Shown piece after piece: positions 45,601-55,322 of a DNA stretch of 64,000 bases (the stretch's first letter is position 1; each line of letters opens with the position of its first letter). The notes beneath the pieces were generated by a model. It did not search any database. It was given only the letters and a program-made list of their open reading frames with translations, and was not told the origin of the DNA. A program made the translations under genes and the position numbers. This stretch comes from Dysgonomonas hofstadii (GTDB lineage: Bacteria; Bacteroidota; Bacteroidia; Bacteroidales; Dysgonomonadaceae): contig NZ_JACIEP010000002.1 of the NCBI RefSeq assembly GCF_014196915.1, positions 496,001 to 560,000 of the forward strand, given 5' to 3'.

Positions 45601-47088
45601 ATGAATAAATACTTAAAGATAGCACCATCCGACAATGTTTGTATCGCAATCGAAGACCTGCCACAAGGACTTGTCTTAAATGTAGAAGGGACTGATATAA
45701 CTATCAAGAATGATATCCCTACAGGACATAAATTTGCCATAAAAGAAATAAAGGAAAATGAGGATGTCATCAAGTATGGCTATCCGATCGGCCATGCGAC
45801 CACAGATATACACGCTGGTGAGCATGTGCACACGCACAATGTGAAAACAAACCTGCATGATGACCTGCAATACAGCTATATACCAGTACATCCAAAGCTT
45901 GACATCAAAAAAAGCGACCTGAAAATAAACGGATATCTCCGCTATAATGGCGAAATGGGCATCCGCAACGAATTGTGGATCGTTCCTACTGTAGGGTGCG
46001 TAAACGGACAGGCTCAGGCTATTATCAACCGGGTAAAGAGTGAACTGGATGTTTCACATATAGACGATATACGGGTATATACACACAATTATGGATGTTC
46101 GCAACTCGGTGATGACCACGTCAATACCCAAAAAGCCCTCGCCGCATTGGCTAAGCATCCGAATGCAGGGGGAGTTCTGGTTATGAGCCTTGGCTGTGAG
46201 AACAACCAACAAAAAGACTTTAAGAAAGTAATGGGTGAATGGGATGGAAACCGTGTCAGGTTTTTGATCTCACAGGATGTTCCGGACGAAATAGAGGCTG
46301 GCTTTCAGATGATGAAAGAACTGGTGGAAAATATGCGTAACGACAAGCGCGAACCACTTCCTTTGTCGAAACTGAAAGTAGGCTTGAAATGCGGTGGCAG
46401 CGACGGGTTCTCAGGAATCACGGCTAATCCGCTGGTAGGCCAGTTTTCCGACTGGTTGATCGCTCAGGGCGGTACAAGCATCCTGACCGAAGTACCTGAA
46501 ATGTTCGGGGCTGAAACCATATTGATGAACAGAGCCGAAAGCAAAAAAGTTTTTGACGACACTGTATTGCTGATCAATAACTTTAAGCATTACTTCCGTA
46601 AGTTTGACCAACCTATTTATGAGAATCCATCTCCGGGAAATAAGGCAGGTGGTATCACTACTCTTGAAGATAAATCGCTGGGCTGTACTCAAAAAGGTGG
46701 CAACTCAGAAGTGGTGGACGTGCTGGATTACGGACAACCTGTAACCAGACATGGGCTAAACCTGCTGAACGCTCCGGGCAATGACCTGGTGGCAGCTTCG
46801 GCGTTGGCTATGTCGGGTTGCCAGATCGTATTATTTACAACCGGACGGGGTACTCCTTTCGGGGCATTTGTTCCTACGATGAAGATCTCTACTAATTCGA
46901 GGCTATACAACTTCAAGCAGAACTGGATAGACTTCAATGCGGGAGCCTTACTGGAAGGCAAGAGCATGAAAACTGTTCTGAATGATTTTATCAACTTTAC
47001 TGTTGAAGTATGCGATGGCAAACACCTGAAACATGAAGAGACCGGGTTTAAGGAGATAGCTATCTTTAAAACCGGGGTGACACTATAA
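45601..47088 (+). CDS. uxaA: Altronate dehydratase
   Basis: A 495-residue iron-dependent dehydratase that turns altronate into 2-keto-3-deoxygluconate for KdgK. It has the N-terminal SAF domain (residues 1 to about 90, including GHATTDIHAGEHVHTHN) fused to the catalytic domain with NELWIVPTVGCVN, THNYGCSQLGDDH, LGCENNQ and KCGGSDGFSG. The ATG at 45601 starts the SAF domain correctly; an in-frame extension of 14 codons upstream has no family similarity. A repeat-rich gap separates it from the HIT gene, so it may have its own promoter. Confidence 0.94.
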   Translation: MNKYLKIAPSDNVCIAIEDLPQGLVLNVEGTDITIKNDIPTGHKFAIKEIKENEDVIKYGYPIGHATTDIHAGEHVHTHNVKTNLHDDLQYSYIPVHPKLDIKKSDLKINGYLRYNGEMGIRNELWIVPTVGCVNGQAQAIINRVKSELDVSHIDDIRVYTHNYGCSQLGDDHVNTQKALAALAKHPNAGGVLVMSLGCENNQQKDFKKVMGEWDGNRVRFLISQDVPDEIEAGFQMMKELVENMRNDKREPLPLSKLKVGLKCGGSDGFSGITANPLVGQFSDWLIAQGGTSILTEVPEMFGAETILMNRAESKKVFDDTVLLINNFKHYFRKFDQPIYENPSPGNKAGGITTLEDKSLGCTQKGGNSEVVDVLDYGQPVTRHGLNLLNAPGNDLVAASALAMSGCQIVLFTTGRGTPFGAFVPTMKISTNSRLYNFKQNWIDFNAGALLEGKSMKTVLNDFINFTVEVCDGKHLKHEETGFKEIAIFKTGVTL

Positions 47089-47096
47089 AAATAAAA

Positions 47097-47131
47097 GAGG
47101 AGTACTGCTCTTTTATGATGCAGCACTCCTC
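47097..47131 (+). terminator. Hairpin after uxaA
   Basis: GAGGAGTACTGC (47097-47108) pairs with GCAGCACTCCTC (47120-47131) with one A-C mismatch, 9 bases after the stop. There is no U-run after it, so it may protect the mRNA end instead. Confidence 0.5.
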
Positions 47132-47220
47132 GTATATAAATAAATCAAGCGCTCTTTGACAATAGATTTACAACAGCTAAAATATGGCTCAGCTGTTTAT
47201 ACTTCCCGAAAAAGAAACCT

Positions 47221-47394
47221 CTATTTCTTTTTCAAGATAACACTCATATCCACTAAACTGAATGCTTCCCTGAATATTCTCAATATTTCATTATAAGCAG
47301 AATTGTATTTTACATCATCATCCTGCATATTGAAAGAATAACATGCTTCGGTTTTAGTTTCACGAGTTGTTTCTATTGTATAAGTCTTTGTCAT
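47221..47394 (-). CDS. Small protein of 57 residues, unknown
   Basis: An ATG at 47394 opens 57 codons encoding a charged protein beginning MTKTYTIETTRETKTEA, with a central acidic NMQDDDVKYN and ending SVILKKK. The C-terminal half is predicted helical (YNEILRIFREAFSLVD). It has no membrane segment or lipobox, and I do not recognise it. It sits between uxaA and glpF, and its upstream 320 bases contain several CGAAACTTTT-type boxes like those near glpD/glpR. It could be an expressed small protein of the glycerol regulon or a chance ORF. Confidence 0.4.
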   Translation of the reverse strand: MTKTYTIETTRETKTEACYSFNMQDDDVKYNSAYNEILRIFREAFSLVDMSVILKKK

Positions 47395-47714
47395 AATAAT
47401 AGTGTTTATCTGAGTAGCTATTAAAACTGTTAAATAACTCTATCCGAAACTTTTGAGAAAATATTTAGTCCGGATTTTACCATCCTACATTAAATATACG
47501 AAAAATAAAGTTTCTTTTCAAATATTTTGTTTCGAAAAAGTTTCTTTTTCATCCAAAAGGCAAGAACAGGTATATCTAATTAAATATCAGTAAATTAACA
47601 ACGGTTCGCATTGACACAAAAGTGCTTGACCTGCTTATTAACAGGATAAGAGACTCTACCCGCATCTCACTTCATAACTTTTGGAAAGAAATATCGAAAC
47701 TTTGTTCGTAACTT
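47395..47714. other. AT-rich gap with repeated CGAAAC boxes, 3' of glpF
   Basis: CGAAACTTTT at 47445, AAAGTTTC at 47507 and 47537, TTTCGAAA at 47530 and CGAAACTTTG at 47695 occur within 320 bases. On the - strand 47519-47535 reads TCGAAACAAAATATTTG, nearly the same as TCGAAACAATATTTG at 51648-51662 beside glpD. No clear glpF terminator is seen. Confidence 0.5.
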
Positions 47715-48413
47715 TCAATTATTCAAGGCAAGATACGACAAAGCAGCCAAAGCTCCTCCGCAAAGCGGAGCTACAACAGGAAGCCATGCGTACCCCCAGT
47801 TACTATCACGCTTTCCTTTAATAGGCAAGATAGCATGGGCTATCCGCGGCCCCAGGTCACGGGCTGGATTAATCGCATATCCTGTCGTCCCACCGAGTGA
47901 CATACCAATAGCAACGATCAGTATCGCCACGGGAAGTGGACCTGCAATCTCTGCTCCGGCAGCATAAAGAATACCAAATACAAGGATAAAGGTACCAACC
48001 ACCTCACTGAAAAAGTTCGAGAACCAATTTTTAATAGCCGGTCCGGTACAGAATGTACCCAGTTTGGCATCCGGATTTTCCTCTGCATCGAAATGCGGCT
48101 TGTACATCAGATAAACGATAGCAGCACCAACAATAGCTCCTAACATCTGGGCTACGATATACCCAATGACACTACCCTTGAAAGTACCCGCAATAGCCAA
48201 ACCTACAGTGACAGCCGGATTTAAATGACCTCCTGAATAAGGACTGGAAATAAAGGCGGCAACAAATACCGCAAATCCCCAACCAAAAGCGATCACGACC
48301 CAACCGGATTTATTTCCCAGCGTTTTCTTCAGGTTAACATTTGCACATACCCCGGCACCAAAAAGTATAAGGATAGCTGTGCCTATAAATTCAAACAAGA
48401 TGTCTTGTCCCAT
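47715..48413 (-). CDS. glpF: Glycerol uptake facilitator (aquaglyceroporin)
   Basis: A 232-residue inner-membrane channel of the MIP family with six helices. Both NPA motifs are visible, in GGHLNPAVTVG and GYAINPARDLGPR; the residue pattern around the second (D after the NPAR) is that of glycerol channels rather than water-only aquaporins. It ends the glpD-glpK-glpF operon, 47 bases after glpK, and supplies glycerol to GlpK. Confidence 0.95.
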   Translation of the reverse strand: MGQDILFEFIGTAILILFGAGVCANVNLKKTLGNKSGWVVIAFGWGFAVFVAAFISSPYSGGHLNPAVTVGLAIAGTFKGSVIGYIVAQMLGAIVGAAIVYLMYKPHFDAEENPDAKLGTFCTGPAIKNWFSNFFSEVVGTFILVFGILYAAGAEIAGPLPVAILIVAIGMSLGGTTGYAINPARDLGPRIAHAILPIKGKRDSNWGYAWLPVVAPLCGGALAALSYLALNN

Positions 48414-48460
48414 GGTATCTTAATATTTAGACAGGTTAATTTAGTTTGAGTTATTTGTAG

Positions 48461-49948
48461 TTACTTTATCCACGATTGAGAACGGTACACAGCCTCAGAC
48501 CATTTTTTCTTCACCATGTGCATATCCATCTTAGTATCCGGCTCGAAACGGGAATCTACATACCATTGCTTTTTCACCTCTTCGATATTATCCCAAAAAC
48601 CAACTGCCAGTCCAGCCAGATACGCTGCGCCCAGTGCAGTTGTCTCTGTCGTCTGAGGGCGGATTACAGTTTGCCCTAAAACGTTCGCCTGAAACTGCAT
48701 CAATAAATCATTTTTTGCAGCTCCACCATCTACTCTCAGTTCCTTCAGGCCGACACCTGCATCCAGGATCATAGCATTAATAACATCCATAGTCTGATAA
48801 GCAATACCCTCAAGAGCGGCACGGGCAATATGAGCGGCAGTCGTTCCACGGGAAATACCAACAATCGTACCACGGGCATACTGATCCCAATACGGGGCAC
48901 CCAAACCTGTAAGAGCCGGAACAAAATACACATCGCCACTATCAGGTACCTGAGTGGCTAAAGCTTCGATATCCTCGGAAGATTTAATAATACCTAAACC
49001 ATCTCTTAACCATTGTACAATAGCACCACCAACGAAGATACTCCCTTCCAGGGCATAACTTGTCTTACCATTTACCTGCCAGGCAATTGTGGTTACAAGG
49101 TTATTCTTTGAAACAACCGGCTCCTCTCCCGTATTCATCAGGATAAAACAACCTGTCCCATAAGTATTCTTCACCATCCCCCGGTCAACACACATTTGGC
49201 CGAATAACGCAGCCTGCTGGTCTCCTGCAATACCGCCTATAGGCACTTTAGAGGCAAAGATCGTAGTTTTGGTATGCCCGTACAATTCACTGGATGCGCA
49301 TACTTCAGGCATCATATTCTCAGGGATATCAAAAAGCTTCAACAAATCTTTATCCCATTCCAAAGTATGGATATTAAACAGCATGGTGCGCGAAGCATTA
49401 GTTACATCCGTCGCATGTACCTCGCCCCTGGTCAACTGCCATACGATCCATGTATCGACAGTACCGAAAACCAGTTTGCCTTTTTCAGCTTTTTCCCTTG
49501 CTCCCTCAACATTATCGAGTATCCACTTTACTTTGGTCGCGCTAAAATAAGCATCAATAATCAGCCCTGTACGCTCTTTCACATAAGACAACAGGCCTTC
49601 ATTCTTTAGCTTATCGCAGTATTCTGAGGTTCTTCGATCCTGCCATACAATTGCGTTATATACAGGTTCTCCTGTTTCGCGATCCCAAACGATAGTAGTC
49701 TCACGCTGGTTTGTAATCCCGATAGCAGCAATATTCGTTCCGTTAATTCCAATTTTAGTTATTGCTTCAGCAGCAACAGCGGCCTGGGAAGACCATATCT
49801 CATGAGGATCGTGTTCGACCCATCCACTTTGAGGAAAGATCTGGGTAAACTCTTTTTGTGCAACCGAGCATATCTCCCCCTTATGGTTGAAGACTATTGC
49901 CCTGGAACTCGTAGTCCCTGCATCAAATGACAAAATGTATTTTTCCAT
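48461..49948 (-). CDS. glpK: Glycerol kinase
   Basis: A 495-residue FGGY-family kinase that phosphorylates glycerol to glycerol 3-phosphate. The N-terminal [17 protein letters not shown]-binding loop, [14 protein letters not shown], and the FGGY signature regions ([14 protein letters not shown]) are present at the expected positions. It sits between glpD and glpF with short gaps and acts on imported glycerol in the cytoplasm. Confidence 0.97.
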   Translation of the reverse strand: MEKYILSFDAGTTSSRAIVFNHKGEICSVAQKEFTQIFPQSGWVEHDPHEIWSSQAAVAAEAITKIGINGTNIAAIGITNQRETTIVWDRETGEPVYNAIVWQDRRTSEYCDKLKNEGLLSYVKERTGLIIDAYFSATKVKWILDNVEGAREKAEKGKLVFGTVDTWIVWQLTRGEVHATDVTNASRTMLFNIHTLEWDKDLLKLFDIPENMMPEVCASSELYGHTKTTIFASKVPIGGIAGDQQAALFGQMCVDRGMVKNTYGTGCFILMNTGEEPVVSKNNLVTTIAWQVNGKTSYALEGSIFVGGAIVQWLRDGLGIIKSSEDIEALATQVPDSGDVYFVPALTGLGAPYWDQYARGTIVGISRGTTAAHIARAALEGIAYQTMDVINAMILDAGVGLKELRVDGGAAKNDLLMQFQANVLGQTVIRPQTTETTALGAAYLAGLAVGFWDNIEEVKKQWYVDSRFEPDTKMDMHMVKKKWSEAVYRSQSWIK

Positions 49949-49985
49949 GATATTTTTATATAGGTATAAATCTAAGCAATTATTA

Positions 49986-51569
49986 TTACTTCTTATATGG
50001 TATCAATAAATAGTTCTGGGCCAATCCTACAAATTCTGAAACCTGGGAATTTCTCCATTCCTCATCCCTGTTCATCTCTCCGGCCATAATCTTTGCCACC
50101 AAAGGAGCCATATCTATTGCCGCACGTGCATCAAGAAACAAAACTCTAAATCTACGCGCCAAGACATCCTCTACCGTCTGAGCCATTTCTTCCCTGACAG
50201 CCCAGACTACCTCAGCTGCAATATAATCATAATCGGGATGTAATTTTACAGATAACTCAGGAAAACTTCTTGCCAATTCCTGTATTTTCTCTATATCGCT
50301 ACCATATACATAATTGAAGTTAGATCTATCAACATTTTCCTTATATCCGTGTATACGCAACCCCCTTGTTTTACATTCAAGATCAGGCAAATGTGCAACT
50401 CTGATAGCTCTATTCACTACATCCTCGGCCATATCACGATAAGTCGTCCATTTCCCTCCGGTAACTGTAATCAGACCACTGTCTGAAACCACAATCTTAT
50501 GGCTTCTTGATATTTCTTTCGTTTTCGACTCATCGGCATTACTCTTTGGTGCAGCCAAAGGACGAAGTCCGGCAAAAACAGAAAGGACATCTTCTCTTTT
50601 GGGCTGCTTTGCCAGGTATTGCCCTGCTGTTTTTAATATAAAATCTATCTCTTCTTCCAGCGCCTGAGGCTCCAACACGAACTCTTTCAATGGGGTGTCT
50701 GTAGTACCCAGCACAACTTTATCGTGCCAAGGAACACCGAAAAGCACACGCCCATCACTTGTTTTTGGAATCATTATAGCTGTATCTCCACCTAAAAAAG
50801 ATTTGTCAACAACCAGATGCACCCCCTGGCTCGGCCTGACAATATTTTCCTTTTCTGGCGCATCCATCTTCATCAAATCATCGACAAAGATTCCGGTAGC
50901 ATTAATTACCGCTTTAGACCGAAGGGTAAATTCCTGCTTACTCACTACATCATATGCAGACACGCCGGATACCTTTCCTTGTTCATCCTTCAGTAATCCT
51001 GCTACCTTCACATAATTCACAACAGTTGCACCCTGCTCTACGGCTGTCTGCATCAGGTTAATTCCCATACGGGAATCATCAAATTGCCCATCATGGTAAA
51101 CAACACCACCCCTTAAATCCTTTGCCGCCATTTGAGGAATCTCTTTCAACACGGATCTTTTACTCATAGGCAAAGACCTGCCTAAACTCTTTCTGCCTGC
51201 AAGAATATCATATACCATTAATCCAATGGTGTAAAAAGGCTTTTCCCACCATTTATAATTACCTATAATAAAACGCTGATCTTTTACTAAATGTGGTGCA
51301 TTCTTTTTCATCAGACCTCTTTCACGCAGAGCTTCAACCACCAGACTTACATCTCCCTGAGCCAAATATCTTACTCCTCCATGAACGAGCTTCGTGCTTC
51401 GACTAGAAGTAGCCTTAGTAAAATCAGACTGTTCCAGAAGAGCAACTTTAAATCCACGCGAGGCTGCATCCAGAGCTACACCCAGTCCGGTAGCACCACC
51501 TCCCACGACAACAAAGTCCCATATCACAGATGCATCCATCAAGTTATCTAAAAAAACTTTTCTTTCCAT
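49986..51569 (-). CDS. glpD: Glycerol-3-phosphate dehydrogenase, FAD type
   Basis: A 527-residue membrane-associated flavoprotein that oxidises glycerol 3-phosphate to dihydroxyacetone phosphate and passes electrons to quinone. The FAD-binding [19 protein letters not shown] motif starts at about residue 21, followed by [34 protein letters not shown] lies in the C-terminal part. It is the first gene of the glp operon and is divergent from glpR across a 253-base region with repeated CGAAAC boxes. Confidence 0.95.
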   Translation of the reverse strand: MERKVFLDNLMDASVIWDFVVVGGGATGLGVALDAASRGFKVALLEQSDFTKATSSRSTKLVHGGVRYLAQGDVSLVVEALRERGLMKKNAPHLVKDQRFIIGNYKWWEKPFYTIGLMVYDILAGRKSLGRSLPMSKRSVLKEIPQMAAKDLRGGVVYHDGQFDDSRMGINLMQTAVEQGATVVNYVKVAGLLKDEQGKVSGVSAYDVVSKQEFTLRSKAVINATGIFVDDLMKMDAPEKENIVRPSQGVHLVVDKSFLGGDTAIMIPKTSDGRVLFGVPWHDKVVLGTTDTPLKEFVLEPQALEEEIDFILKTAGQYLAKQPKREDVLSVFAGLRPLAAPKSNADESKTKEISRSHKIVVSDSGLITVTGGKWTTYRDMAEDVVNRAIRVAHLPDLECKTRGLRIHGYKENVDRSNFNYVYGSDIEKIQELARSFPELSVKLHPDYDYIAAEVVWAVREEMAQTVEDVLARRFRVLFLDARAAIDMAPLVAKIMAGEMNRDEEWRNSQVSEFVGLAQNYLLIPYKK

Positions 51570-51589
51570 ACAAATATTATTATATCCTA

Positions 51590-51621
51590 CAAATATAAAT
51601 TCACTTATTTACAAAAACAAA
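51590..51621 (-). promoter_or_regulatory. Promoter of the glpD-glpK-glpF operon
   Basis: On the - strand TTTG (51618-51621) and TATATTTG (51590-51597) lie 20 bases apart. Two CGAAAC boxes (51628-51633 and 51649-51654), 21 bases apart, lie right upstream and are candidate GlpR operators. Confidence 0.6.
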
Positions 51622-51787
51622 TAATTTCGAAACTTTTTTAAAACATATCGAAACAATATTTGTTATGAATCCATATTGATACAACGATCAATATGACTAA
51701 AGGTTTAGTTAAATATTGCAACAAACATGTCTAGGGATATCGTATAGAATAGTATTGAGAATACTGAATATAACCGGATATTTTTTA

Positions 51788-51795
51788 TAACTTTG
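51788..51795 (+). promoter_or_regulatory. -7 element of glpR
   Basis: TAACTTTG fits TAnnTTTG and predicts transcription from near 51802, a leader of about 20 bases. A good -33 element is not obvious. Confidence 0.45.
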
Positions 51796-51822
51796 TAATA
51801 CTATTAAAAATATTACCTTAAT

Positions 51823-52587
51823 ATGGGAAATATAGCCAAAAGACATAAACTGATTCTGGAACAGCTCAAGCAGGATGGTTATGTAAAAGTTCAAGAATTG
51901 AGCCAGATATTAGGAGTTTCCGAGGTTACGATTCGAAAGGATTTGAAACAACTTGAAAGCAAAAAAATGCTATACAGAAGTCATGGTAGTGCCAGTAACC
52001 TGAGTTCGATTATTTCCGATAAACATATAGATGTAAAAGAAAAGATGTTTATGGAAGAAAAATTACGTATTGCAAAGGCCGCGAATATATTATTGGAACC
52101 TAACGATAAAATCATCATAGCATCAGGGACTACGCTCTTTGCTTTTGCCAATGAAATAAATGCAATTGATAATCTTACAGTTATTACATCTTCAGTTAAG
52201 GTATCCCTGGCTTTATGCTACAATCCAAATATTGAAATTATACAACTGGGAGGTATTATGAGGAAAAATTCCGTATCAGTCATTGGCCATTATGCAGAAA
52301 ATATTCTCGATAGCCTATCCTGCAATAAGCTATTCCTAGGGGTAGATGGTATCGATCTGGACTATGGGCTGACCACCAGCGACATGAGTGAAGCCAGAAT
52401 AAACCAGCAAATGATAGATGCCGCCCAAAAGATAATTGTATTAACAGATTCTTCAAAATTTGGAAAAAGAGGTTTTTGCAAAATATGCGATGTAAACAAA
52501 ATTCATCACATCATAACGGACACTAACGCTCCTGCTCATATTATAGACATGATGAGAGAAAGAGAGATTGAGGTGACATTAGTGTAA
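51823..52587 (+). CDS. glpR: DeoR-family regulator, likely glycerol repressor
   Basis: A 254-residue DNA-binding protein. The N-terminal winged helix-turn-helix RHKLILEQLKQDGYVKVQEL and SEVTIRKDLKQLESKK is the DeoR signature (residues 6-56). The C-terminal sugar-phosphate domain has IASGTTLFAFANEI, IQLGGIM and FLGVDGID with GLTTSDMSEA. It is divergent from glpD, so it most likely represses the glp operon and is released by glycerol 3-phosphate. The effector is inferred from position. Confidence 0.87.
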   Translation: MGNIAKRHKLILEQLKQDGYVKVQELSQILGVSEVTIRKDLKQLESKKMLYRSHGSASNLSSIISDKHIDVKEKMFMEEKLRIAKAANILLEPNDKIIIASGTTLFAFANEINAIDNLTVITSSVKVSLALCYNPNIEIIQLGGIMRKNSVSVIGHYAENILDSLSCNKLFLGVDGIDLDYGLTTSDMSEARINQQMIDAAQKIIVLTDSSKFGKRGFCKICDVNKIHHIITDTNAPAHIIDMMREREIEVTLV

Positions 52588-52735
52588 CCAGAAATCAGAA
52601 TTTCGAATAGTAATTTATGAAAGAATTATTAAAACTCTTAAAACCTAACACATCGCTTTTACTCACACATTATAAATACTTATTAGAATACTGAAAAACA
52701 TCCGGTATCACAACATCCAGATTATATATAGCAAA

Positions 52736-52763
52736 AGGATGTCTCGGTTTATTGAGACATCCT
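52736..52763 (-). terminator. Terminator after the OmpA-like gene
   Basis: A perfect 10-bp stem AGGATGTCTC/GAGACATCCT with an 8-base loop; on the - strand it is followed by TTTTG. It may also end glpR transcripts from the other side. Confidence 0.75.
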
Positions 52764-52792
52764 ATTACAATATACGGACTTTATATTAATTA

Positions 52793-53680
52793 CTATTTAT
52801 TATCAAGCGAACTTTCGGGAGCCTGTTCAATCAGATCCATAAACTGATCCAGTTTCGGTGTGATGATTATTTGTGTCCTACGATTACGCGCTTTTCCTTC
52901 TACACTACTATTGCTTGCAATCGGATTATATTCTCCCCGCCCGGCAGCTGTCAGGCGTTTAGGGTCAACCCCATAATTGTTTTGCAATGCCTGAACAACA
53001 GAAGATGCCCGCAAAGCACTCAGATCCCAATTATTACGGATATTAGGACGGGAAATCGGATCTGTATCTGTATTACCCTCTACGAGGACATCATAATCTT
53101 TATAATCCAGAATGATTTTAGAAATCTTACTTAGAATTTCTCCGGCTTTATCGCTTATTTCATAGCTTCCGGAGCGATACAGCATCTTATCATCAAGAGA
53201 GATGTATACCACCCCCTTTAGTACCTTAATATCCAGATCCTGCATTTCGTCCCGGGTAAGCGAACGGGTTAGATTATTAATCATCACAAGATTCAATGAA
53301 TCAGATCGGTTCTTAGCTTGTACCAGATGCTGAATGAACCGGTTAGATGCGTTGATCTCGTCTACCAGTTTCGCAATATTTACATTACCCTGAGAGTTTT
53401 GAGAAAGGCTTTTATTCAATGAATTTTGCATTTCAGTATAAGCTGCACGCAATTCTTCGTTATTCTTCCGGGCTTCCGCCAATCTTTCTTCAAGGCTCGT
53501 AACACGGGTGCGACTTTCTGTCAACTGCAACTGGCTTTCTTGATAATCTCTTTTCAGACTATTATGTTCTGTCTGCAAGCGATTGTAGTCAGTTTCTAAA
53601 CTAGCAAACTGCTTCTTGCTTACACAGCCTGTAAACATTATACTTGCCATTAATAGCAACAACCAAAAAGAATGTTTCAT
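52793..53680 (-). CDS. OmpA-family lipoprotein with coiled coil
   Basis: A 295-residue lipoprotein (lipobox FTGCVS). A long coiled coil spans about residues 25-95 (heptad-like LETDYNRLQTEHNSLKRDYQ), then a linker and an OmpA C-terminal peptidoglycan-binding domain with VEGNTDTDPIS, NWDLSALRASSVVQAL and AAGRGEYNPIA followed by NRRTQIIITP. The domain would anchor the outer membrane to the cell wall. It stands alone, with a small hairpin in its leader (53716-53739) and a terminator after it. Confidence 0.9.
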   Translation of the reverse strand: MKHSFWLLLLMASIMFTGCVSKKQFASLETDYNRLQTEHNSLKRDYQESQLQLTESRTRVTSLEERLAEARKNNEELRAAYTEMQNSLNKSLSQNSQGNVNIAKLVDEINASNRFIQHLVQAKNRSDSLNLVMINNLTRSLTRDEMQDLDIKVLKGVVYISLDDKMLYRSGSYEISDKAGEILSKISKIILDYKDYDVLVEGNTDTDPISRPNIRNNWDLSALRASSVVQALQNNYGVDPKRLTAAGRGEYNPIASNSSVEGKARNRRTQIIITPKLDQFMDLIEQAPESSLDNK

Positions 53681-54032
53681 AACTAAATATTATTTAATCG
53701 ATAATCAATATTTCAACAACAAAATTCGTTATTTGTTGTATTAGAAAATATTTATTAAGAAAAGATCTGTTAATAATAATCGAAACAGATATTATATCGA
53801 TCGGTTCTTATTCAGCACAAATTTACATTTTTTTCAGATAGGAGTTGGGCAGGCTTTAAGAATTCTTTTCCAAAGAGCTACAAAAAGTATTTTTTTAGAG
53901 AGGTACGATTTGGTAACAGTTCTTTTGACTATTGTTTACATATATTTACTCACACCGAATAACCCAACATCACAAATATATGGAGTAAACCTATTCAAAA
54001 TAATAACTTCTAATTTTGACACTAATTATCAT
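53681..54032. other. AT-rich gap between the OmpA-like and histidine kinase genes
   Basis: It contains an 8-bp hairpin ACAACAAA/TTTGTTGT (53716-53739) and a - strand TAAATTTG box at 53819-53826 that could be the -7 element of the OmpA-like gene, with no clear -33 partner. I see no gene or repeat in the rest. Confidence 0.4.
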
Positions 54033-55322
54033 CTATATCCTAATTGTAAATACACTTCCTTCTCCCAATTTCGAAGAAGCAACCAGTGTTCCACCATGGA
54101 TAGTCACTATCTGCCGACAAATACTTAGGCCAATTCCCGATCCATGAGGTTTTGTTGTGTAAAATGGAGTAAATATTTTTTGCAATACATTCGCTTCCAT
54201 ACCCGATCCGTTGTCTGAGACTGTCATGACGATCAGATTGTTTGCATCGTTTGTCACTGTCAGCTTTATCATAGGATTAGTAATATCAGAACAAGATTCC
54301 TGTGCATTTTTTATTAGGTTAATCAGCACCTGCTCTATTTGAGCTCTGTCAGCATATAAGGTTAGGCTATCCGATGTTATCAATGTTTGAAGTTCTATCC
54401 CATGCCCTTTCATCAGTCTCGTTATATCATCTACCAAAGCTTTTATTTTTATATGTGTGTATTGCGGAACAGAAATTTGCGTCAGCTGCTTGTAATTATT
54501 AATAAATGAGACCAATCCCTTACTGCGTCGATGAATTGTTTCCATTGCTTTACTTAACAATTCAGTATCACTTCGATCTTTGGATAAACTCTCAGACAAT
54601 GAAATTATCGGAGTCAGAGAATTCATTATTTCGTGAGTCAGCACCTGTATTAGTTGCTGCCATGCTATATCTTCTGTTTTATCCACTATCATTTGGACGT
54701 CTTTTAGACTATAAATATTAAACTCTTCTCCTCTTATACTTATGGTTGAAAGATTAACTATCAGATTTCTTATTTTGCCTTCTGTTTCCAACCTCAATGT
54801 TTTCGAGATTTTGGGTTGCAGCGATTCAAATACTTTTTTCAACTCATCCGCCCCTTTCTTAATAGCTTCCAAATCCACAGGTTTAGGTCGTCCCAGCATA
54901 TCAAGTGCCGGTTTGTTGATCCATACAATATTACCGGCTCTATCAACTATTATGAGTGCGAAGTCTATTCTATTGAGTAATATATTGTAAAAACTAATAT
55001 CAGCTTCTCGTTTTTGTGTTTGGAGGTTTATCTTATTCAAGGCTCGCTCCAGCGAGTTATAATAAGCACGATAGGTATCATCGCAAACAGTATTGGAAAA
55101 AGAAATATTACTCTCCGAGAACTGAATGGAGTCTGCAAACTGTTTGAATTGATTTGTTGTCCGTAAATTTAATCTATACAATTTATAACTAACTAAAATC
55201 AACGGCATCAAACAGAACGCAGCCGGCAGATAATGTCTAGATACAACAAGAAAAGCTCCTGTAACTGCCCAAAAAACTATTAAAGTTATTAACCGTATTA
55301 TTTTATTCGACAATTTATTCAT
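54033..55322 (-). CDS. Sensor histidine kinase, NtrB-like
   Basis: A 429-residue membrane kinase with two close transmembrane helices (about residues 10-50), a PAS-type sensor (about 105-210, including DFALIIVDRAGNIVWINKPA), a HisKA box with His230 in LTHEIMNS, and an HATPase domain with NLIKNAQES and GSGIGLSICRQI. With almost no periplasmic loop it probably senses within the membrane or cytoplasm. Its start codon overlaps the stop of the response regulator by 4 bases, so they are a coupled pair. Confidence 0.92.
   Translation of the reverse strand: MNKLSNKIIRLITLIVFWAVTGAFLVVSRHYLPAAFCLMPLILVSYKLYRLNLRTTNQFKQFADSIQFSESNISFSNTVCDDTYRAYYNSLERALNKINLQTQKREADISFYNILLNRIDFALIIVDRAGNIVWINKPALDMLGRPKPVDLEAIKKGADELKKVFESLQPKISKTLRLETEGKIRNLIVNLSTISIRGEEFNIYSLKDVQMIVDKTEDIAWQQLIQVLTHEIMNSLTPIISLSESLSKDRSDTELLSKAMETIHRRSKGLVSFINNYKQLTQISVPQYTHIKIKALVDDITRLMKGHGIELQTLITSDSLTLYADRAQIEQVLINLIKNAQESCSDITNPMIKLTVTNDANNLIVMTVSDNGSGMEANVLQKIFTPFYTTKPHGSGIGLSICRQIVTIHGGTLVASSKLGEGSVFTIRI

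Noticed and set aside
45819-45840. GTGCACACGCACA in uxaA as an operator
   Set aside because: Four of 14 positions differ and it encodes a conserved histidine-rich motif of the SAF domain.
53910-54128. A 72-codon + strand frame
   Set aside because: It overlaps the end of the histidine kinase on the other strand, has no family similarity and a composition typical of antisense frames.
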